DNA of 64,000 bases from Streptomyces sp. NBC_01669 (GCF_026339735.1 NZ_JAPEQG010000001.1:5642001-5706000); one strand, 5' to 3'. Positions 28,112 to 36,330 are shown, counted from the first letter of the stretch. Numbers and translations are program-made. The notes: generated from the sequence alone by a model not told the origin.

Positions 28112-29548
28112 ATGGGTCAGACGGGGAGCGGCTCGGGTACGTCGTTCGAGAACATGTCCCACGAGCGGATGCTGGAGTGGCTGGACCAGGCGAACAGCGG
28201 AGCGGTGCAGGGGGCGGCGGATAAATTGCGCCACGCATCGGAGGAGATCCGCAAGATCGCGGAGGACCTGAAGATCCGTCCGCAGTGGGTCGAGTGGAAG
28301 GGCACAGGCGCTGATGCCTTCCGCACCTGGAGCGCAGACCTGGCCAACGCGACGCTGCGCCTGGGCGCCTACAGCGAAGGTGCGTCGAAATGGCTGGCCG
28401 AGGCATCCGGAGCCATCGCCTCGGCTCAGGCATCGATCCCCCGCACGGAGCCGGGCGACCAGGCCGGCCTGGACGCGGCCAGGGCGGTAGGCAAGGACTC
28501 GGGCGCTTCGGCAGCGGACAAGGAGGCTGCGGCGGCGCTGTTGTCGACGAAGGAGAGGGACCGGCAGGAGGCGGCTGCGCAGATGCGGAGGCTGGCGCAG
28601 ACGTACTCGTTCTCGTCTTCGCAGATGGGCGCGTTGGAGAAGCCGGTCTTTCCGCCGCCGCCGCAGGCGATCTCGCCGGAGGACACCAGGTCAGTCGACA
28701 GACATTCAGAGGACGTGCTGCCTGGTGCCAGCCCAGGGGGAAGCAGCGGACAGGTATCCGGCAGTGGCACACCAGCTTCAGCAGCCCACATCAGCGGTGC
28801 CGGGTTGGCGAGCAGTTCCTCAGCACGCGTTGCAAGCCCCGTAACAGCCAGCCCGGCTGACATGGGGATTGACGGTCTGGCAACCCTGCCGGACGCTCCA
28901 GGACAGTCCATCGTTGGCCCCTCAGGTCCGTCGACGGCGGCAAAGCCAGAGGGGGGTGCCACGCAGCCAGGAAGCACGCTTACTCCTGCGGTTGGTGGAG
29001 GTTGGGCCGTCCCCTCGAGTCAGATCGGTGATGGACGAGGCGGTGGGATGCGTACGCCGTCCCTGCGAAGTCCGACAGGGCCAGCATCCGGTTCCATCCC
29101 ACGCGTGCCTCGCGAAAGTGGAATCACTGGGGGCAAACCTGTTCCGCAGGCCTCGGGGCGTCCGACGGGGAGTTTGCCTCGCAGCACAGTCGTCGGTGGA
29201 GAAGGTGTACACGGACGTGCGCCCCTGGGGCATGGCGGGGGATTGCCCGGGACCGGTAGTGGCCAAGGTGGCATTACCGGGGGCCGCCGCTTGGCCGGGG
29301 AGACCGGCGGCGTCGTCGGCGGTCGGCCCCAGCAGCCGGGGCGTTCCAGTGGACGTCCGTTCACACCAGGAGGCTCCGGTTTGGTTCGCGGAGCAGGCGT
29401 GACCGGACGAACCGGGACTGCTACTCCGGGCTCACGGTCTGAAGGGGCGCGGCGGGATGAGAGTGGTGGGCGGCCGGATTACCTCACCGAGGATGAAGAA
29501 ACCTGGCAGCAAGGCAGCCGACGAGTAGTGCCCCCAGTTATCGACTGA
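28112..29548 (+). CDS. WXG100-like protein with long Gly/Pro/Ser-rich tail
   Basis: 478 residues. Residues 15-110 resemble a WXG100 helical hairpin: MSHERMLEWLDQANSGAVQG, DKLRHASEEIRKIAEDLK, then the turn W62-K-G64 (VEWKGTGADAFRTWSADLAN). A second helical stretch reaches about 185. From about 195 to 460 the chain is low-complexity Gly/Ser/Pro/Thr. It closes with YLTEDEETWQQGSRRVVPPV. The layout (helical export domain plus long tail) resembles PPE- or LXG-like type VII substrates or EspB-like proteins. It lies 48 bases after the first cluster gene and 28 before the mycosin gene. The tail is locally less GC-rich than core genes. Confidence 0.8.
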   Translation: MGQTGSGSGTSFENMSHERMLEWLDQANSGAVQGAADKLRHASEEIRKIAEDLKIRPQWVEWKGTGADAFRTWSADLANATLRLGAYSEGASKWLAEASGAIASAQASIPRTEPGDQAGLDAARAVGKDSGASAADKEAAAALLSTKERDRQEAAAQMRRLAQTYSFSSSQMGALEKPVFPPPPQAISPEDTRSVDRHSEDVLPGASPGGSSGQVSGSGTPASAAHISGAGLASSSSARVASPVTASPADMGIDGLATLPDAPGQSIVGPSGPSTAAKPEGGATQPGSTLTPAVGGGWAVPSSQIGDGRGGGMRTPSLRSPTGPASGSIPRVPRESGITGGKPVPQASGRPTGSLPRSTVVGGEGVHGRAPLGHGGGLPGTGSGQGGITGGRRLAGETGGVVGGRPQQPGRSSGRPFTPGGSGLVRGAGVTGRTGTATPGSRSEGARRDESGGRPDYLTEDEETWQQGSRRVVPPVID

Positions 29549-29576
29549 TACACAAGGAACGGCAAGAGGGAAGCAG

Positions 29577-30974
29577 ATGCCTACCAGCAGTATCCGCGTT
29601 GGTCGTAGCTGGGCCGCCCTATCGGTGATGATAGGAATACTGTCGGCAGGTTTTGCGACAACACCGGCATACGCCGATTCCACCCGGTCGCTTCAGTGGT
29701 ACCTCGATGTAATGAAAGCCGGGGGGATGTGGGAGACCAGCACGGGAGAAAACGTCATTGTTGCAGTGATCGACTCCGGTGTCGATTCTTCGAACCCCGA
29801 CCTTGTTGGGCAAGTGCTCAAAGGGAAGGATATGTCACCCGACTCTCCGGGGGATGAGCGCACGGACTATGAGGGCCACGGAACGGGAATGGCCGGACTG
29901 ATTGCCGGAACGGGTAAGTCCAGTGGCGGGAATGGTGCTTTCGGCCTAGCTCCTGGGGCCAAGATCCTTCCAATCAGGATGAGAGACGATGCTGGACGCG
30001 TCAATGGCGCCACCGGTGATGCGAACTTTAATAGGGACTTGCCCATCGCTATTCGCTATGCAGTGGATCGCGGGGCAAAGGTCATCAATATTTCCTTGGC
30101 GTACGGCACGGGTTCGCAACAGGTTTCAGATTCGGTGAAATATGCCCTCCAGAAGGGGGCGCTTATCTTTGCCGGAGTTGGAAATAGTGGCGATGAAGGC
30201 AACCGGGTCCAGTACCCGGCCGGCACGCCTGGCATTGTCGGAGTGGGAGCTGTCGATAAGAGCCTCCACAAGGCTGAGTGGTCTCAGTACGGACCGCAGG
30301 TAGATCTTTCAGCGCCCGGTGTCGACATGGTTCACGCCTGCGGTGGAAAGACCGGGCTCTGCAAGACCAGCGGAACCAGCGACGCGACCGCCCTCGCCTC
30401 CGCCTCCGCCGCCCTGATCTGGTCCAAGCACCCGGACTGGACGAACAATCAGGTTCTGCGGGTCATGCTCAACACCGCCGGTGGCCCGACCAGTGGTGCC
30501 GAGCGCTCCGACTACATCGGATACGGCATTGTCCGCCCGCGGATCGCCCTGAAGACTCCCGGTGACCCCGGCCCTGCCGACGTATACCCGCTCCCCGACC
30601 TCGCGGCCGCTGAGTCCCCCACTCCCTCCGCCAAGCCCTCCAAGGCAACGGGGGGTTCGGAGGACAACGACAAGCCAGCCGCTGTGGCGCCGGCTGACGA
30701 CACTAGCAACACCGGTCTCTGGATCGGACTCGGCACCGGCGCAGCCGCCCTCATCGGTGCAGCGGTTGCCGTCCCGGCCGTACGCTCTCGCCGCCGCAAG
30801 GCGGCCACGGGTGCAACCCCGTACCCGTACCAGCCTCCGTACCCGCACCCGTACCAGCGAGCCCAGCCTCAGCATCAGCCCGCACCGCCGGCCTTCGGCC
30901 CCCCTCCCACCGCTCCTCGCGGCTCCAACTCGCCCTACGGGGGCCATTCGTACGGTGAAGGGCCGACCAGCTGA
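29577..30974 (+). CDS. mycosin-like subtilisin (S8) protease, type VII secretion-associated
   Basis: 465 residues. A signal peptide (SWAALSVMIGILSAGFATTP, cut after about AYA at 33) precedes an S8 domain with the full triad: D66 (IVAVIDSGVD), H101 (GHGTGMAGLIAG) and S268 (SGTSDATALAS), plus the oxyanion Asn in VGNSGDEGN. After a Pro/Ser-rich linker, a membrane helix (about 381-403, LWIGLGTGAAALIGAAVAVP) and a basic, Tyr/Pro-rich cytoplasmic tail follow. This is the mycosin (MycP) layout: an outward-facing protease anchored beside an ESX pore. No EccB/C/D/E gene is nearby. Codon use changes from A/T-tolerant to high-GC near 30,340, inside the gene. Confidence 0.9.
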   Translation: MPTSSIRVGRSWAALSVMIGILSAGFATTPAYADSTRSLQWYLDVMKAGGMWETSTGENVIVAVIDSGVDSSNPDLVGQVLKGKDMSPDSPGDERTDYEGHGTGMAGLIAGTGKSSGGNGAFGLAPGAKILPIRMRDDAGRVNGATGDANFNRDLPIAIRYAVDRGAKVINISLAYGTGSQQVSDSVKYALQKGALIFAGVGNSGDEGNRVQYPAGTPGIVGVGAVDKSLHKAEWSQYGPQVDLSAPGVDMVHACGGKTGLCKTSGTSDATALASASAALIWSKHPDWTNNQVLRVMLNTAGGPTSGAERSDYIGYGIVRPRIALKTPGDPGPADVYPLPDLAAAESPTPSAKPSKATGGSEDNDKPAAVAPADDTSNTGLWIGLGTGAAALIGAAVAVPAVRSRRRKAATGATPYPYQPPYPHPYQRAQPQHQPAPPAFGPPPTAPRGSNSPYGGHSYGEGPTS

Positions 30975-30988
30975 GCCCGTGTTCGAGC

Positions 30989-31048
30989 GAAGGCGATGAG
31001 GCCTGGCATCAGGGTGGTTGACGGGTTGTTCTGCCGGTCATCGGCTGA
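30989..31048 (+). pseudogene. remnant of a second WXG-protein C-terminus
   Basis: Just after the mycosin stop, twenty codons read EGDEAWHQGG-stop-RVVLPVIG-stop. The last twenty codons of the WXG-like gene (29489-29548) read EDEETWQQGSRRVVPPVID-stop. Twelve of twenty positions, including the terminal stop, agree without gaps. This is the eroded tail of a duplicate or recombined copy of the 28112 gene, interrupted by one in-frame TGA. It is too short to be functional. Confidence 0.65.
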
Positions 31049-31113
31049 TCAGCAGAGCACTCGCGAAGGATTCGGCTGCGCGTGAGAAGCAGGGAACACG
31101 AAGGCGGGCAACT

Positions 31114-31452
31114 GTGACCACAGGGCCCGAACTCTCGTGGTTCAAGTCCAGCTACAGCGGCAACGAAGGCGGCGCCTGCGTCGAAGTCGCCTACGACTGG
31201 CGCAAGTCCAGCTACAGCGGCAACGAGGGCGAAGCCTGCGTGGAGGTTGCCACCTGCCCCCACACCGTCCACGTCCGCGACTCCGAGCCCGTCGACGTCG
31301 TGCTCGCTCCCGAGCCGCGGGCCGTTGCCGAGCGGGAGGCCGGGCGGGGCAAGAGCGGTCACGGGCCGGCTGGACGGTCGAGTCGCTGGACCGGGTGCTG
31401 CGGGAGGAGACGCCGCGGGCGGTTGCCCGCGGACGACGACGGCGCCCGCTGA
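31114..31452 (+). CDS. tandem DUF397 protein, atypical C-terminus
   Basis: 112 residues from GTG at 31114. Two copies of the DUF397 core occur exactly 60 bases apart: FKSSYSGNEGGACVEVA and RKSSYSGNEGEACVEVA, followed by TVHVRDSEP. A normal DUF397 protein then ends within about 25 residues with a short SPxxWxxF segment. Here the chain instead runs into an Arg/Gly-rich stretch that looks out of frame, so a frameshift near 31,290 is likely. DUF397 proteins normally pair with an XRE-type regulator in Streptomyces, but no such partner is present. It is probably decaying or recently rearranged. Confidence 0.65.
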   Translation: MTTGPELSWFKSSYSGNEGGACVEVAYDWRKSSYSGNEGEACVEVATCPHTVHVRDSEPVDVVLAPEPRAVAEREAGRGKSGHGPAGRSSRWTGCCGRRRRGRLPADDDGAR

Positions 31453-31465
31453 CGCCGGCCGGAAT

Positions 31466-32038
31466 CTATGTCGTGCAGTCGTACTGTTCGGTGAGGTTGC
31501 CGATGCCCTCCAGGAGGATGGTGCGGCTCTTGGAGATCAGAGCTGCCGTGTCCCAGTCCTCCTTGACCAGGACGCCTTGGGCGACCTTCAGAGTCACGGT
31601 GACATGGGGGGCGCTGGTTCCCATGGGCTCGGCGCAGGAGGCGGGGAGCTGGACTTCGCTCTGGCGCGGCCCGATCCAGCCGGAGTGTCCGCCGCCGACC
31701 GGGGCAGCGTCCTTGGCGGGCTCGTTGAGGGTGCCGGCCGGCCGCACGTCGAGGGTGTACTGGGCCCGGGGAGTCGTGTCCTTGCTCGTTTCGCGGCCGA
31801 CGAAGCAGATGGTGGAGAACACCGGGTCCGCTCCGGCGTCCTCGTCCTTGTCCTCGTCCACGACCAGCTTGCCGCCCTTGTGGTCGTCGAGCAGGCCCGC
31901 TGTCTCCTTCGTGAGCATCCCCAGGCAGAGGTTCTTCGCCCGGAGGTCCTTCAGCGGGCTGGGCCAGAGCTGGATTGCGGCGACGACGGCTGCCGCGACC
32001 ACGAGCACTGCGGGTAGTACCAGGTTCTTCTTGTTCAT
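31466..32038 (-). CDS. membrane-anchored extracytoplasmic protein of unknown function
   Basis: 190 residues starting MNKKNLVLPAVLVVAAAVVA. The N-terminal helix (6-25) is an anchor or signal, and no lipobox Cys is seen. The exported part has four cysteines (in NLCLGML, FSTICFVG, LPASCAEP and QYDCTT), consistent with two disulfides outside the cell. I do not recognise the family. Its ATG overlaps the stop of an upstream remnant (TGATG), so the two were once a translationally coupled pair. It converges on the DUF397 gene with 13 bases between stops. Confidence 0.75.
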   Translation of the reverse strand: MNKKNLVLPAVLVVAAAVVAAIQLWPSPLKDLRAKNLCLGMLTKETAGLLDDHKGGKLVVDEDKDEDAGADPVFSTICFVGRETSKDTTPRAQYTLDVRPAGTLNEPAKDAAPVGGGHSGWIGPRQSEVQLPASCAEPMGTSAPHVTVTLKVAQGVLVKEDWDTAALISKSRTILLEGIGNLTEQYDCTT

Positions 32039-32265
32039 CAGTACCGCTCGCCCATCTTCATGTCGGCGTCCTTGATGCCGCTCCGGTACCACTGCTGGGC
32101 AGTCGGCTGAAGGCCGTCGTCGTAGTGGTTGATCATATTGTTGCGGGTCTCGGTATCGACCCTGGCATTCAGGTCGTTCATGTACGCGGCCGTGCCGACG
32201 TCGACGGTGCGCTGGATGGCATCGCCGGCCCCGCCGGCCGAGCTTCTGTCGGCGGCAGTGCCGGG
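32038..32265 (-). pseudogene. 5'-truncated gene coupled to the 31466 gene
   Basis: On the minus strand, the frame that is open from 32265 to the TGA at 32038 encodes AIQRTVDVGTAAYMNDLNAR, then NHYDDGLQPTAQQWYRSGIK and DADMKMGERY. Composition and periodicity are those of a real protein C-terminus. Upstream the frame is closed by a TGA at 32266-32268, and no plausible start with a ribosome site is present, so the N-terminal signal region has been lost. The stop overlaps the ATG of the next gene (TGATG). The family is unknown; it looks like the soluble part of a small exported protein. Confidence 0.55.
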
Positions 32266-32350
32266 TCAGCAGCGAGGGCGTGTCGGGCAGGGCCGGGTTC
32301 ACGGCGGAGAACGCTGTCAGGACACCGTGGCCCGCGCCCCGGACCCGGGA

Positions 32351-32389
32351 AAGCCGCCCGCCCCGGAACTTCCCCGGGGCGGGCGGCTT
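32351..32389 (-). terminator. strong hairpin after tRNA-Cys
   Basis: AAGCCGCCCGCCCCGG (32351-32366) pairs perfectly with 32374-32389. It lies nine bases past the tRNA 3' end and is a near-certain terminator for tRNA-Cys transcription. It also insulates the tRNA from the accessory block. Confidence 0.85.
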
Positions 32390-32397
32390 CGTCTGCG

Positions 32398-32469
32398 AGG
32401 CCGTGACCGGATTCGAACCGGTGTAACTCGAGTTGCAGTCGAGCCCCTGAACCACTCGGGCACACGGCC
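32398..32469 (-). tRNA. tRNA-Cys (GCA)
   Basis: Read on the minus strand, acceptor arms GGCCGTG and CACGGCC pair, the T arm reads CCGGTTCGAATCCGG, and the anticodon stem CTCGA/TCGAG holds the loop CTGCAAC with anticodon GCA. The discriminator base is U73, a known tRNA-Cys identity element. CCA is not encoded. It borders the accessory block at 27.4-32.3 kb, a common insertion position, though no attachment-site repeat was found by eye. Confidence 0.93.
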
Positions 32470-32660
32470 GTGTGCTGGTGCTTCGTGCTGATGTGTCGAC
32501 CGTAGGGGCCACGGGAGGTGGGCTCAAGGGTGCGGGCCGCGCTGCAATGCGACTGCCATACCGCGTTCATGCTCGGCGTCCGGTCCTACGACCAAGGGAC
32601 GAGTGCACGACCGCCTCACGACAGGGCCGAAAGCGGATCTTGCCCCTTACTCTTGGGCTC

Positions 32661-34124
32661 ATGACCGCCCTCGAACCGCGTGACGCCGATGTCTCGCCCC
32701 GTGCTGTGGACGCTCCCGTCGTCGCCGAGTCCGAAGGGGTACTGGGCCGGACCTATCGGGCGCTCAGCATCGGCATCGTCTCCGTCGTCTTCCTGATCGC
32801 CTTCGAGGCGACCGCCGTCGGGACCGCGATGCCGGTCGCCGCCCGGGAGCTGCACGGCATTCCGCTCTACGCGTTCGCGTTCTCCGCGTACTTCACCACC
32901 AGCCTCTTCGCCATGGTGCTCTCCGGGCAGTGGGCGGACCGGCGCGGGCCGCTGGCGCCGCTCGCCACCGGGATCGGTGCCTTCGGGGCCGGCCTGCTGC
33001 TGTCGGGGACGGCGGCCGGCATGTGGATGTTCATCGCGGGGCGGGCCGTGCAGGGGCTCGGTGGCGGGCTGGTGATCGTGGCGTTGTACGTGGTGGTCAG
33101 CCGGGCCTATCCGGAGCGGATCCGGCCGGCGATCATGGCCGCTTTCGCCGCGAGCTGGGTCGTCCCGTCCGTCGTCGGGCCGCTCGCCTCCGGCAGCGTG
33201 ACCGAGCATCTGGGCTGGCGCTGGGTCTTCGTCGGGATTCCGGTTCTGGTGGTCTTCCCGCTGGCCCTCGCGCTGCCCGCGATCCGGCGCATGGCGTCCG
33301 GGCCTGCTGATCGGTCGGCGCCCGTCGAACCGTACGACCGCCGGCGCATCGGTCTGGCGCTCGCCATTTCGGTGGGGGCCGGTCTGCTGCAGTACGCGGG
33401 GCAGGAGCGGAATTGGTTTGCGCTGATTCCGGCCGCCGCGGGTGTCGCTCTGCTCGTTCCCGCCGTACGGGGGCTCCTGCCCGTCGGCACCGGTCGGGCG
33501 GCGCGTGGGCTGCCGTCGGTGGTGCTGCTGCGCGGGATCGCCGCCGGGTCGTTCATCGCGGCCGAGTCCTTCGTGCCGCTGATGCTGGTGACGCAGCGCG
33601 GGCTGTCCCCGACGATGGCAGGGCTGTCGCTCGCCGCCGGGGGCGGGACCTGGGCGCTCGGCTCGTACGTACAGGCCCGGCCGCGCCTGGAGCCGTACCG
33701 GGAGCGGCTGATGGTGGGCGGCATGGTGCTCGTCGTCGCGGCGATCGCGGGCGCGCCGTCGGTGCTGATCGCGGGAGTTCCGGTGTGGACGGTGGCGGTC
33801 GCCTGGGCCGTCGGGTGCTTCGGCATGGGCATGGTGATCGCTTCGACGAGCGTGCTGCTGCTGAAGCTGTCGCCGCCGGAGGAGGCGGGCGCCAACTCCG
33901 CAGCGCTCCAGATCTCCGACGGGCTCTCGAATGTGCTGCTGCTGGCGGCCGGGGGTGCGGCGTTCGCCGCGCTCGGCGGCGGCGCCGTGGGGGCGGTGCA
34001 CGACTCGGTGGAGGCGGGCGCGTCGGGGGCGCATCCGGGGGCGTTCGCGGTGGTGTTCCTGCCGATGGCGGGGGTGGCGCTGGTGGGGGCGTGGGTCGCC
34101 GGCCGGGTGCGGGAAAAGGCGTAG
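32661..34124 (+). CDS. MFS multidrug transporter, DHA2-like
   Basis: 487 residues with about fourteen membrane helices. The N-terminal half reads LIAFEATAVGTAMPVAAREL and SAYFTTSLFAMVLSGQWADR RGPL, the latter being the MFS loop-2 signature. GRAVQGLGGGLVIVALYVVV and WVVPSVVGPLASGSVTEHLG are typical of motif C-bearing drug/H+ antiporters. It probably exports toxic compounds through the cytoplasmic membrane. The ATG at 32661 begins MTALEPRDAD. No regulator is adjacent. Two perfect palindromes follow directly after its stop. Confidence 0.9.
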   Translation: MTALEPRDADVSPRAVDAPVVAESEGVLGRTYRALSIGIVSVVFLIAFEATAVGTAMPVAARELHGIPLYAFAFSAYFTTSLFAMVLSGQWADRRGPLAPLATGIGAFGAGLLLSGTAAGMWMFIAGRAVQGLGGGLVIVALYVVVSRAYPERIRPAIMAAFAASWVVPSVVGPLASGSVTEHLGWRWVFVGIPVLVVFPLALALPAIRRMASGPADRSAPVEPYDRRRIGLALAISVGAGLLQYAGQERNWFALIPAAAGVALLVPAVRGLLPVGTGRAARGLPSVVLLRGIAAGSFIAAESFVPLMLVTQRGLSPTMAGLSLAAGGGTWALGSYVQARPRLEPYRERLMVGGMVLVVAAIAGAPSVLIAGVPVWTVAVAWAVGCFGMGMVIASTSVLLLKLSPPEEAGANSAALQISDGLSNVLLLAAGGAAFAALGGGAVGAVHDSVEAGASGAHPGAFAVVFLPMAGVALVGAWVAGRVREKA

Positions 34125-34127
34125 TAC

Positions 34128-34190
34128 CGCGTGGTACCACGCGTGCCGGCGTTTTCGGCCAGGACGCTTCTGCCGGACGTCCGGCAGAAG
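34128..34190 (+). promoter_or_regulatory. two perfect palindromes in the MFS-helicase gap
   Basis: A 16-base palindrome (34128-34143, half CGCGTGGT) and a 24-base loop-free palindrome (34167-34190, half CTTCTGCCGGAC) lie 24 bases apart in a 362-base gap. A third inverted repeat, TCGTA-TCGCG-TACGA (34413-34427), sits near the helicase promoter. They could act as a terminator and operators. The gap otherwise holds no gene. Confidence 0.5.
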
Positions 34191-34486
34191 GCCGCGGCGC
34201 CGATGGAGTCCCTGACACGCAACCACGCGCCGGTGGTCGGGTGCAGAAACGCCCAGGTCGTGTGCCAGGGCGCCCTCGACCTGCCCGGCATCGCCGCGAA
34301 ACTGCCCCGATTCGCCGCGTGGCCACACCTTGTGAAGAGGGTCTCAACGGGGACGAACCACGGCTCGTTCGTACGGGGTTCCGGCCGGGCCCCCGGTAAG
34401 GTGGCCCGGTTGTCGTATCGCGTACGAGCCCCTCCCGGCCCGTACGGGCAGCGCCCCACGTACCCGAGAGCCCCGAACCGGAGACC

Positions 34487-36268
34487 GTGACTACTACCGC
34501 CTCCCACCACCTCTCACCCGCCTATCCCGGCCGGGCCCCCTGGGGCACGGCCGGTAAGCTGCGAGCCTGGCAGCAGGGCGCCATGGAGAAGTACATCCAG
34601 GAGCAGCCGCGTGACTTCCTCGCGGTCGCCACGCCCGGCGCAGGGAAGACCACCTTCGCGCTGACCCTCGCGTCATGGCTGCTGCACCACCACGTCGTGC
34701 AGCAGATCACCGTCGTCGCGCCGACCGAGCACCTGAAGAAGCAGTGGGCGGAGGCGGCCGCCCGGATAGGGATCAAGCTCGACCCCGAGTACAGCGCCGG
34801 ACCTGTGAGCAAGGAGTACCACGGGGTCGCGGTCACGTACGCCGGTGTCGGTGTCCGCCCGATGCTGCACCGCAACCGGTGCGAGCAGCGCAAGACTCTC
34901 GTGATCCTGGACGAGATCCACCACGCCGGTGACTCGAAGTCCTGGGGCGAGGCGTGCCAGGAGGCGTTCGACCCGGCGACCCGGCGGCTCGCGCTGACCG
35001 GTACGCCGTTCCGGTCCGACACCAACCCGATCCCGTTCGTCGTGTACGAGGAGGGGAACGACGGGATCCGGCGTTCCTCGGCCGACTACACCTACGGCTA
35101 CGGGAACGCGCTGGCCGACGGCGTCGTCCGCCCCGTGATCTTCCTCAGCTACAGCGGCAACATGCGCTGGCGCACCAAGGCCGGTGACGAGATCGCCGCC
35201 CGGCTCGGCGAGCCGATGACCAAGGACGCCATCGGCCAGGCCTGGCGGACGGCGCTGTCGCCCACCGGCGACTGGATCCCGAACGTCCTCGCGGCCGCCG
35301 ACAAGCGGCTGACCGAAGTGCGCAAGGGCATTCCGGACGCGGGCGGGCTCGTGATCGCCACCGACCAGGAGTCCGCGCGCGAGTACGCCAAGATCCTCAA
35401 GAAGGTCACCGGCGAGAAGGCGACCGTGGTCCTCTCCGACGAGAAGGCCGCATCGAAGAAGATCGACAAGTTCAGCGAGGACGACTCGCGGTGGATGGTC
35501 GCGGTCCGGATGGTGTCGGAGGGCGTCGACGTGCCGCGTCTCGCGGTCGGTGTGTACGCCACCACCATCTCGACCCCGCTCTTCTTCGCCCAGGCCGTCG
35601 GACGCTTCGTGCGGTCGCGCCGGCGCGGCGAGACCGCTTCCGTCTTCGTACCGACCATTCCGATGCTCCTCGACTTCGCGAACGAGATGGAGGTCGAGCG
35701 GGACCACGTCCTCGACAAGCCCAAGAAGGGCAGCGACGAGGAGAACCCGTTCTCCGAGGAGGACAAGCTTCTCGCCGACGCGGAACGCCTGGAGGACGAG
35801 GAGACCGAGGACCAGCTGCCGTTCGAGGCACTGGAGTCCGACGCGGTCTTCGACCGGGTGCTGTACGACGGCGCCGAGTTCGGCATGCAGGCGCACCCGG
35901 GAAGTGAGGAGGAGCAGGACTACCTGGGGATTCCCGGGCTGCTCGAACCCGACCAGGTGCAGTTGCTGCTGCAGAAGCGGCAGACCCGGCAGATCGCGCA
36001 CAGCAGGCAGAAGCCGGCCGGGGAGGCCGATCTGCTGGAGAAGCCGGCGGAGGCCCGGCCGGTGGTCACGCACAAGCAGCTGCTGGGGCTGCGCAAGCAG
36101 CTCAACACGATGGTGTCGGCGTACACGCACCAGAGCGGCAAGCCGCACGGGGTGATCCACACCGAGCTGCGGCGGGTCTGCGGAGGGCCGCCGAGCGCGG
36201 AGGCGACGGCGGGGCAGATCCAGCAGCGGATCAAGAAGGTGCAGGAGTGGGCCACCCGGATGAGGTGA
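34487..36268 (+). CDS. DEAD/DEAH-box type superfamily 2 helicase
   Basis: 593 residues. Motif I is AVATPGAGKTTFALTLASWL (near residue 47), motif Ia is VVAPTEHLKKQWAEAA, the DEAD-type motif II reads VILDEIHHAGD, motif III is LALTGTPFRSD, and motif VI is FFAQAVGRFVRSRRRGETAS. The layout (type III restriction-like or XPB-like N-terminal half, acidic middle, C-terminal helical part) matches a conserved actinobacterial SF2 helicase. It acts on DNA or RNA in the cytoplasm; the exact role is unknown. The GTG at 34487 was used. No methylase or nuclease gene is adjacent, so a restriction role is unlikely. Confidence 0.88.
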   Translation: MTTTASHHLSPAYPGRAPWGTAGKLRAWQQGAMEKYIQEQPRDFLAVATPGAGKTTFALTLASWLLHHHVVQQITVVAPTEHLKKQWAEAAARIGIKLDPEYSAGPVSKEYHGVAVTYAGVGVRPMLHRNRCEQRKTLVILDEIHHAGDSKSWGEACQEAFDPATRRLALTGTPFRSDTNPIPFVVYEEGNDGIRRSSADYTYGYGNALADGVVRPVIFLSYSGNMRWRTKAGDEIAARLGEPMTKDAIGQAWRTALSPTGDWIPNVLAAADKRLTEVRKGIPDAGGLVIATDQESAREYAKILKKVTGEKATVVLSDEKAASKKIDKFSEDDSRWMVAVRMVSEGVDVPRLAVGVYATTISTPLFFAQAVGRFVRSRRRGETASVFVPTIPMLLDFANEMEVERDHVLDKPKKGSDEENPFSEEDKLLADAERLEDEETEDQLPFEALESDAVFDRVLYDGAEFGMQAHPGSEEEQDYLGIPGLLEPDQVQLLLQKRQTRQIAHSRQKPAGEADLLEKPAEARPVVTHKQLLGLRKQLNTMVSAYTHQSGKPHGVIHTELRRVCGGPPSAEATAGQIQQRIKKVQEWATRMR

Positions 36269-36330
36269 GTCCGCTCATGTCAGGTGCCGGCCCGGTACGG
36301 GGACAGAGATCCTCGTGCCGGGCCGGCGTC

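Noticed and set aside
27420..32469. Integrative element or prophage inserted at tRNA-Cys
   Set aside because: No integrase, excisionase, phage gene or repeated tRNA 3' end was found by eye, so only an accessory block bordering a tRNA is claimed.
34487..36268. Restriction or defence system around the SF2 helicase
   Set aside because: No methylase, nuclease or other defence gene is adjacent, and the helicase looks like a conserved single gene.
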